A stretch of DNA of 64,000 nt from a virus: positions 62,001 to 126,000 of the IMG/VR virus record IMGVR_UViG_3300028423_000356. One strand, written 5' to 3'. Each line of letters opens with the position of its first letter. Position 1 is the first letter of the stretch. The notes beneath the pieces were generated by a model, which saw only the letters and a list, made by a program, of their open reading frames with translations, was not told the DNA's origin and made no database searches. A program made the position numbers and the translations under genes. Below are positions 59,430 to 64,000 of the stretch, piece by piece.

Positions 59430-59692
59430 TGAAACCTTATACTGACAAATTTAGAGATGATTGTGTTGTAAGAACTTTTTCAGTGGATAGTATTTCTGAA
59501 AATGAATTAGAGTGGCACCGTGACGAAAAGGATAGATTTGTTACTATTTTAAATGGAAGTGGATGGTATTTTCAATTTGATAACAGTTTACCTTTTACTA
59601 TGAACGTTGGTGACACTATTTTTATTAAAAAAGATTTGTTTCATAGGATACATAAAGGAAATGAAGATTTGGTGATTGAAATAAAAGAATGA
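59429..59692 (+). CDS. Small cupin-like protein
   Basis: This 87-residue protein reads LEWHRDEKDRFVTILNGSGW, then NVGDTIFIKKDLFHRIHKG, a minimal cupin with two metal-binding His regions (WHRD and FHRI). It is translationally linked to the upstream gene. The substrate is unknown. Confidence 0.68.
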   Translation: MKPYTDKFRDDCVVRTFSVDSISENELEWHRDEKDRFVTILNGSGWYFQFDNSLPFTMNVGDTIFIKKDLFHRIHKGNEDLVIEIKE

Positions 59693-59698
59693 CTATAT

Positions 59699-59706
59699 TA
59701 TAAATA
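59699..59706 (+). promoter_or_regulatory. T4-type late promoter
   Basis: TATAAATA lies 38 bases before the next start codon. Confidence 0.6.
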
Positions 59707-59743
59707 ATAATAAATAACTTCTATATTTACATGGGGAAAAGAA

Positions 59744-60763
59744 ATGAATAGAACAGATATATTAAATCTTCTTGAAGCTTGGAAAAAATCTACGACCAAA
59801 GAAGAAGAAAGAATACTAGATCCTGTTGGTAAGGATAAAAATGATGATGACATCAATAATGATGGTAAAGTAGATAGTCAAGATAAATACCTAAAAAATA
59901 GACGTAAGGTTATATCTAAATCTATGAAAAAAGAAAATTCTTCAATTGAAGAATCATCAGATGATGTATCAAAAGACTTAGAAACACACCTAAAAAAAGA
60001 TGTGGATGAAGTAGATTTCGATAAAATGGATAAAAAATATGTAAAAAAATACATTGATACTGCTGAAAAGGAAAGTGAAACACATAAAAATAAAACAGCG
60101 GAATATGAATCAAATGGTGATTTTAAGTCTGCTGAAAAACATAAAAACAATCAAGAAAAGATTTCTAAGTTATTGAGTAAAGCAAAGAACAAGAAAAAAA
60201 GTATGAAAGAAGATAATGAAATGAATATTAAAGATACTAGAGAAAGACATTACAAAAAAGCGGGTCCACAGGAAACAATGGATGATATGTTAAAAGGTAA
60301 AGGTGCTAAAGATATGGCGTCTGATATGAAATCTTCAGATACAACATATCATGATATTGAACAAAAAGGTGTTGATGATGTGAATAAAGCTAAAGATGCT
60401 GCACCATCACCAAAATATCGTTCTGCAGATAATGTGAAAAACAAAGACACTTTGAAATCTCTTCGTAATAAAATAAAAGTTAAAGAAGATACACAAATTG
60501 ATGAAATTTCATCAGACTTAGCAAACCGTTACAAAACAAAAGCAGTTGCACAAAGTGGTGAAATAAATCGTAGACATGATAGAGAAGATGCTATGGGTGT
60601 AAAAGTTGATCCTGAAAAAAGAAAGAAAGAGGTTAAAAAATCTCTTAATAGGTCATCAGGGGCAATGAGAGCTTCAATGAAGATGAGAAAAGCACCTGGT
60701 GTTGGTTCTGATGCTAGAGTGGCAACTACGGGTCCAAATAAAGAACGTGGTGATTTAAAATAA
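59744..60763 (+). CDS. Charged virion-associated protein with an EF-hand-like loop
   Basis: This 339-residue protein is low in complexity and very rich in Lys, Asp and Glu. Near residue 34 DINNDGKVDSQDKYL resembles the calcium loop of EF-hand or dockerin repeats. Basic C-terminal stretches (RKKEVKKSLNRSSGAMRA, SMKMRKAPG) follow. A terminator after it and a late promoter before it make it a single-gene late unit. The function is unknown; it may be internal or scaffold-like. Confidence 0.65.
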   Translation: MNRTDILNLLEAWKKSTTKEEERILDPVGKDKNDDDINNDGKVDSQDKYLKNRRKVISKSMKKENSSIEESSDDVSKDLETHLKKDVDEVDFDKMDKKYVKKYIDTAEKESETHKNKTAEYESNGDFKSAEKHKNNQEKISKLLSKAKNKKKSMKEDNEMNIKDTRERHYKKAGPQETMDDMLKGKGAKDMASDMKSSDTTYHDIEQKGVDDVNKAKDAAPSPKYRSADNVKNKDTLKSLRNKIKVKEDTQIDEISSDLANRYKTKAVAQSGEINRRHDREDAMGVKVDPEKRKKEVKKSLNRSSGAMRASMKMRKAPGVGSDARVATTGPNKERGDLK

Positions 60764-60789
60764 CAATATATAAAAATATTTAGTAATTT

Positions 60790-60818
60790 GGGGGGTTTTA
60801 TACCCCCTTTATTTTTTT
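60790..60818 (+). terminator. Rho-independent terminator
   Basis: GGGGG and CCCCC enclose a TTTTATA loop and are followed by TTTATTTTTTT. Confidence 0.85.
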
Positions 60819-60824
60819 ATATTA

Positions 60825-60832
60825 TATAAATA
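60825..60832 (+). promoter_or_regulatory. T4-type late promoter
   Basis: TATAAATA lies directly after the terminator and 22 bases before the next start, driving the run of six overlapping or closely spaced genes that ends with the spanins. Confidence 0.65.
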
Positions 60833-60853
60833 AAATTAAAAAGGATTACAACT

Positions 60854-61288
60854 ATGATTTCAGGACCAAAGAATAGTAGACCAACATTACGTGGATGGGT
60901 TAATCTCGCAACAAATCAATTAGTCAAAGAAGAAAGATTGACGAAAGCACAAATTGATGAATGGGAATCATCAAGAAATAAAGACGTGTCAAAAAATGAG
61001 AGAACAGTTAATGACGTAAATATAAATGATCCATTAGGGTTATCATCAATGATAGAAGATGATAAAGAGATTTCTAATGAATATGATATACCAGAAGATT
61101 TGGGACTTGAAACATTAGAAGAGTTATCTGATTCTGATTTTGAAAAAATAGAATCTTATAGGGAAATAGAAGAAAATTATCATAAATCTAAACGTAGACT
61201 TGGTGAGACAAGACTAGAAGTTATGAGAAAATCAGGTGAACTTGATTACTTTAAAAATATACTTGACAAAACACTAAATAAAAAATGA
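60854..61288 (+). CDS. Phage protein, probable virion component
   Basis: This 144-residue protein begins SGPKNSRPTLRGWVNLATNQ, then LVKEERLTKAQIDEW, and ends with a helical KRRLGETRLEVMRKSGELD. The middle is acidic. It is unrecognised. Its stop overlaps the next start (ATGA). Confidence 0.62.
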   Translation: MISGPKNSRPTLRGWVNLATNQLVKEERLTKAQIDEWESSRNKDVSKNERTVNDVNINDPLGLSSMIEDDKEISNEYDIPEDLGLETLEELSDSDFEKIESYREIEENYHKSKRRLGETRLEVMRKSGELDYFKNILDKTLNKK

Positions 61289-61659
61289 TTAATACAATGT
61301 TTCAAACTTTAACAGAAGATAATTTAATATTATATGCCGCTAAGAATTACTATAATCCTAAGTGTATTGACATAGATGAATTCTATGAAGATTTAAATAA
61401 ATTTAAATACATTAAGAGATTGTGTAATAAGTATGAGAGAAAGGGTGAATTATCTGAAAGGTTGATATTAAACCATTTAATTGTATTATTCAATGCTTTT
61501 GGTGTAGAACCAACTTTAAGAATGATGGAATTGAAAATGAAGGGAAGTCATTGGAATATATTAAAACCTTTCTTGATATATTTAAACTTCATAAGAAATG
61601 ACCAATATACAAATATTAAAATGGATAAAAAGGTTATAGAACAATTAAGGAAAATATGA
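61285..61659 (+). CDS. Conserved T4-like helical protein
   Basis: This 124-residue protein reads LILYAAKNYYNPKCIDIDEF, YEDLNKFKYIKRL and LSERLILNHLIVLFNAFGVE. This block is common to many T4-like phages of marine bacteria. All-alpha, with no known function. It is translationally coupled at both ends. Confidence 0.7.
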   Translation: MINTMFQTLTEDNLILYAAKNYYNPKCIDIDEFYEDLNKFKYIKRLCNKYERKGELSERLILNHLIVLFNAFGVEPTLRMMELKMKGSHWNILKPFLIYLNFIRNDQYTNIKMDKKVIEQLRKI

Positions 61660-62228
61660 TTATGGGAATTATAAAAAGAGCTGCTGATTTAGTTTATACA
61701 TTTAGATTTATAAAACTTCTAAATACCAAATGGGAAAATTTAGAAGCATATAAACTTGGTCTCATTGATAAAAATGGTAAGAAATTAAAAAAAGCAAGAA
61801 CACCTGAAGAAAAAAGTGCATACACAATGTTTCATAGATTAGTGTATAATATTAAAAGATTGATTGGGCAGAATAAACTTGTTTCAATACCAGCATCATT
61901 TTGGCTTTTGAAAGATCATTATGGTCTTTCAGATAACCAAATAAATAAAATAATAACAGAATGTAAAATACCTGTTGATAATATTATTAATGAATCAAGT
62001 GAATGGTTCTTAGTAGATGGTGATAAACTTGCTAAAGGATATTATACACTAAAAAACGATAAATTAATTAGTGAATCATTAGATGATTTAATAAAATCTA
62101 ATGATAGAGTAAGAATAAAAGAACACACATCACCAGTGGGTAATATAATGGGACATAACATATATGTTGTTGAACATGTTAGAACTGGTAAAGAAATATA
62201 TGTAAGTATATCGGAGATTGTTAGATGA
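61656..62228 (+). CDS. Conserved T4-like protein of unknown function
   Basis: This 190-residue protein starts with FRFIKLLNTKWENLEAYKLG, LIDKNGKKLKKA and SAYTMFHRLVYNIKRLI, a block well conserved in T4-like phages. The C-terminal part (VRIKEHTSPVGNIMGHNIYV, then VEHVRTGKEIYVS) is beta-rich. It lies in the ATGA-linked run. It may be internal to the virion or serve in DNA delivery, but no function is known to me. Confidence 0.68.
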   Translation: MIMGIIKRAADLVYTFRFIKLLNTKWENLEAYKLGLIDKNGKKLKKARTPEEKSAYTMFHRLVYNIKRLIGQNKLVSIPASFWLLKDHYGLSDNQINKIITECKIPVDNIINESSEWFLVDGDKLAKGYYTLKNDKLISESLDDLIKSNDRVRIKEHTSPVGNIMGHNIYVVEHVRTGKEIYVSISEIVR

Positions 62229-62410
62229 AAGAAGAAATGGGAACTTCATCTGTAAGTGGTGGAACTACAACTTCAAGTATTCCAGACCCCAAAGATACTG
62301 TTCAGGGTCCAAGTAAGTTGTATAGGAGATATCGAGTTCTTGATAAAAGATATAAAAAAGACGGAAAACGTTTAAAATTATTAAAGAAATTTAAAGAAAT
62401 AAGAGATTGA
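62225..62410 (+). CDS. Small basic phage protein
   Basis: This 61-residue protein has a Ser/Thr/Gly-rich first half (MGTSSVSGGTTTSSIPDPKD) and a basic helical second half (YRRYRVLDKRYKKDGKRLKL). It overlaps genes on both sides. The same two-part layout recurs in T4-like marine phages. Confidence 0.65.
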   Translation: MKEEMGTSSVSGGTTTSSIPDPKDTVQGPSKLYRRYRVLDKRYKKDGKRLKLLKKFKEIRD

Positions 62411-62412
62411 TT

Positions 62413-62823
62413 ATGAATATTTTTAAATTACTGTTATCTAGAATAACACCTAAAATATATTTAAGGATAGGAGTAACAATATTAATAGTAATATCTTCTT
62501 ACTCTTTGTATAGATATATTGAAAACATTAAAGAAGAAGTTGTGATGTTACAAAAAGATAACACAATATTAAAAAATACAGTAGATGTTCAAGAAGATGT
62601 TATTGATAGGATAAAAACTGAACGTAAAGAGATAAATAAACTCAATAAGGATTTACAAGAAGACCTTAAAACTGTTGAAAAAGAAAATAACAGATTAAAT
62701 AAACTCTTCAGAGAACACGATTTAACTGATTTAGCAAAAAGAAAACCCGGATTAATTGAAAAAAGGATAAATGATGCAACTGAAAAAGTTTTTGATGATA
62801 TTGAGTCCATTACTAATAATTAG
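62413..62823 (+). CDS. Inner-membrane spanin (i-spanin)
   Basis: This 136-residue protein has an N-terminal membrane anchor (about residues 17-36), a long coiled coil (MLQKDNTILKNTVDVQEDV, KTVEKENNRLNKLF) and the hallmark end HDLTDLAKRKPGLIEKRIND followed by FDDIESITN, seen in Rz-like i-spanins. It would span the periplasm and meet the outer-membrane lipoprotein to fuse membranes at lysis. The o-spanin gene starts inside its 3' end in another frame. Confidence 0.85.
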   Translation: MNIFKLLLSRITPKIYLRIGVTILIVISSYSLYRYIENIKEEVVMLQKDNTILKNTVDVQEDVIDRIKTERKEINKLNKDLQEDLKTVEKENNRLNKLFREHDLTDLAKRKPGLIEKRINDATEKVFDDIESITNN

Positions 62824-63118
62824 TGCTTGCACTACACCAGAACCTAAAACAATAACACAAACAAGATATGTTGAAAAGGATATACCAACTGTCTCAAGAC
62901 CTCGTTCAGTTGATTTGAATGACGTTGAATTTTTTGTAGTTACAGAAGAAAATTATGAAGAGTTTAAAGAAAAATTCTTAAATAAGAATAAAGATTTAGT
63001 TTTTATTGCCATATCAGTTAAAGATTATGAAAACTTGTCTTTGAATATATCTGAATTAAAAAGATATATAGAACAACAAAAAGAAGTTATTATTTACTAT
63101 GAAAAAGCAGTAAAATAA
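62771..63118 (+). CDS. Outer-membrane spanin lipoprotein (o-spanin)
   Basis: This 115-residue protein has a lipoprotein signal (LKKFLMILSPLLIISACTTP, lipobox ISAC with acylated Cys near residue 20) and a proline-containing periplasmic region. The start overlaps the i-spanin by 53 bases in a different frame, with AAAAGGA upstream. Overlapping i-spanin/o-spanin pairs are typical of Gram-negative phages. A second ATG lies three bases on. It is long for an o-spanin. Confidence 0.82.
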   Translation: MMQLKKFLMILSPLLIISACTTPEPKTITQTRYVEKDIPTVSRPRSVDLNDVEFFVVTEENYEEFKEKFLNKNKDLVFIAISVKDYENLSLNISELKRYIEQQKEVIIYYEKAVK

Positions 63119-63170
63119 CTCCATTCCCATTTAAAATATTATAAACAAACTAAAATGAAAGAGGTAAGAT

Positions 63171-64000
63171 ATGTTTGAATTTCCAAATCAGTCTACTGAT
63201 GTAGACACCCGTTCCCTTATGTCAGAAACCAAGTTTTATGAAGGTTATTCACGTTGGAGTGATGAAAACAATCGTTATGAAACATGGGAAGAGTCTGTTG
63301 AACGTGTTATGAATATGCATCGTTCTTATTACAAAGACATTATGACTGATGAATTAGAAGATTATATTTCAGAGGCAGAAGAACTTTATAAACAAAAATA
63401 CGCACTTGGTGCACAAAGAGCACTTCAATTTGGTGGTGACCAACTTTTAAAACATCAAATGCGTTTATACAACTGCACAAGTTCTTATGCAGATAGACCT
63501 AGGTTCTTTTCTGAAATATTTTACATTCTTTTATGTGGAGCAGGTGCAGGATTTTCAGTTCAATATCACCACATTGATAAGTTACCTAACATATCAGAAA
63601 GAAAAAAACAAGCAAAAATATTCGAAGTAGAAGATTCAATTGAGGGGTGGGCAGATGCTCTTGGTATATTGATGTCTTCATACTTTGTTGGTGGTGGACA
63701 GTTTCCTGAATATGAAGGACGTAGAGTATATTTTGATCTATCAAAGGTTCGTCCTAAAGGTTCAATGATTTCAGGTGGATTTAAAGCACCTGGACCAGAA
63801 CCACTAAGACGTGCATTAGATAAAATTGAACATCTCTTACAAGACAGAGTTCTTAAAGGTGAAACAAGATTAAGACCCATTGATGTATATGATATTACTA
63901 TGCATGCGGCTGATGCTGTTCTTGCGGGTGGTGTAAGACGTTCCGCAACTATTTGTTTATTTTCACCAGAAGATAAAGAAATGATTAATGCAAAAACAGG
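63171..64000 (+). CDS. Class II (adenosylcobalamin-dependent) ribonucleotide reductase, partial
   Basis: The first 276 residues are visible and the gene continues past the window end. They show ALGAQRALQFGGDQLLKHQM, RLYNCTSSYADRP (with the active-site Cys region), ILLCGAGAGFSVQYHHIDKL and AADAVLAGGVRRSATICLFS, typical of monomeric class II reductases. It would make dNTPs (or dNDPs) using host B12. GAGGT precedes the ATG at 63171. Class I NrdA is a less likely reading because the SVQ and GGVRRSA blocks fit class II. Confidence 0.85.
   Translation, partial: MFEFPNQSTDVDTRSLMSETKFYEGYSRWSDENNRYETWEESVERVMNMHRSYYKDIMTDELEDYISEAEELYKQKYALGAQRALQFGGDQLLKHQMRLYNCTSSYADRPRFFSEIFYILLCGAGAGFSVQYHHIDKLPNISERKKQAKIFEVEDSIEGWADALGILMSSYFVGGGQFPEYEGRRVYFDLSKVRPKGSMISGGFKAPGPEPLRRALDKIEHLLQDRVLKGETRLRPIDVYDITMHAADAVLAGGVRRSATICLFSPEDKEMINAKT

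Overview
The window is a contiguous piece of an AT-rich, T4-like tailed phage (myovirus) genome. Virion genes run in the T4 order: end of gp17, then gp18, gp19, gp20, gp67, gp21, gp22, gp23. The replication and recombination block is also T4-like: UvsY, UvsW, gp55, gp47, gp46, gp45, gp44, gp62, RegA, gp43, UvsX, gp41. The tmRNA gene is circularly permuted in the alphaproteobacterial manner and an SbmA/BacA-type transporter gene is present. Together with the base composition and the marine T4-like accessory families (Hsp20, cupins, class II ribonucleotide reductase), this suggests a marine alphaproteobacterial host, possibly SAR11 or a relative. The host assignment is an inference.

Layout. 1-18000 is the late virion block. 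A 10-kb island of fibre, Ig-like and beta-helix proteins (4315-14649) sits between the portal gene and the prohead core genes. The major capsid gene is broken at about 17000: its two conserved ends are in different frames and roughly 100-130 codons between them are missing. 18300-29700 carries a tail-tube-like protein, a D12-class adenine methylase and the recombination/late-sigma/clamp genes. 29700-35700 holds 14 tRNA genes in small groups, interleaved with a Dam methylase, a YkuK-like RNase H-fold protein, an Smr-domain protein and small membrane proteins. 35700-46800 has a sulfotransferase-like gene, hsp20, DNA polymerase, a primase-like gene, a small sugar/lipid-type cluster (HAD, cupin, cytidylyltransferase), UvsX, gp41, a C5 cytosine methylase and an AbrB-like peptide. 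A short minus-strand pair at 46961-47693 encodes an SNase-like nuclease and an EF-hand membrane protein. At 48400-52800 a permuted tmRNA is followed by an envelope cassette (periplasmic ClpP-like protease, ExbB/MotA-like channel, ExbD-like protein with an extra periplasmic domain, small membrane protein, SbmA/BacA-like transporter) and then a cytoplasmic ClpP. 54200-63100 is a second late block with virion-associated proteins, a ligase-fold nucleotidyltransferase, a cytidylyltransferase fusion and an overlapping spanin pair. The window ends inside a class II (B12-dependent) ribonucleotide reductase gene.

Regulation can be read directly. Early/replication units are preceded by near-consensus sigma70 promoters (TTGACA, 17 nt, TATATT/TATATA), mostly with an identical 17-nt spacer. 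Late units, the tmRNA and the envelope cassette are preceded by the T4 late motif TATAAATA, and the window encodes the gp55 late sigma factor that would read it. At 46507-46591 an inverted repeat hides a ribosome-binding site while the late promoter lies in its loop, a layout matching the early/late translation switch of T4 gene e. A 12-bp palindrome at 54238 forms two overlapping divergent late promoters.
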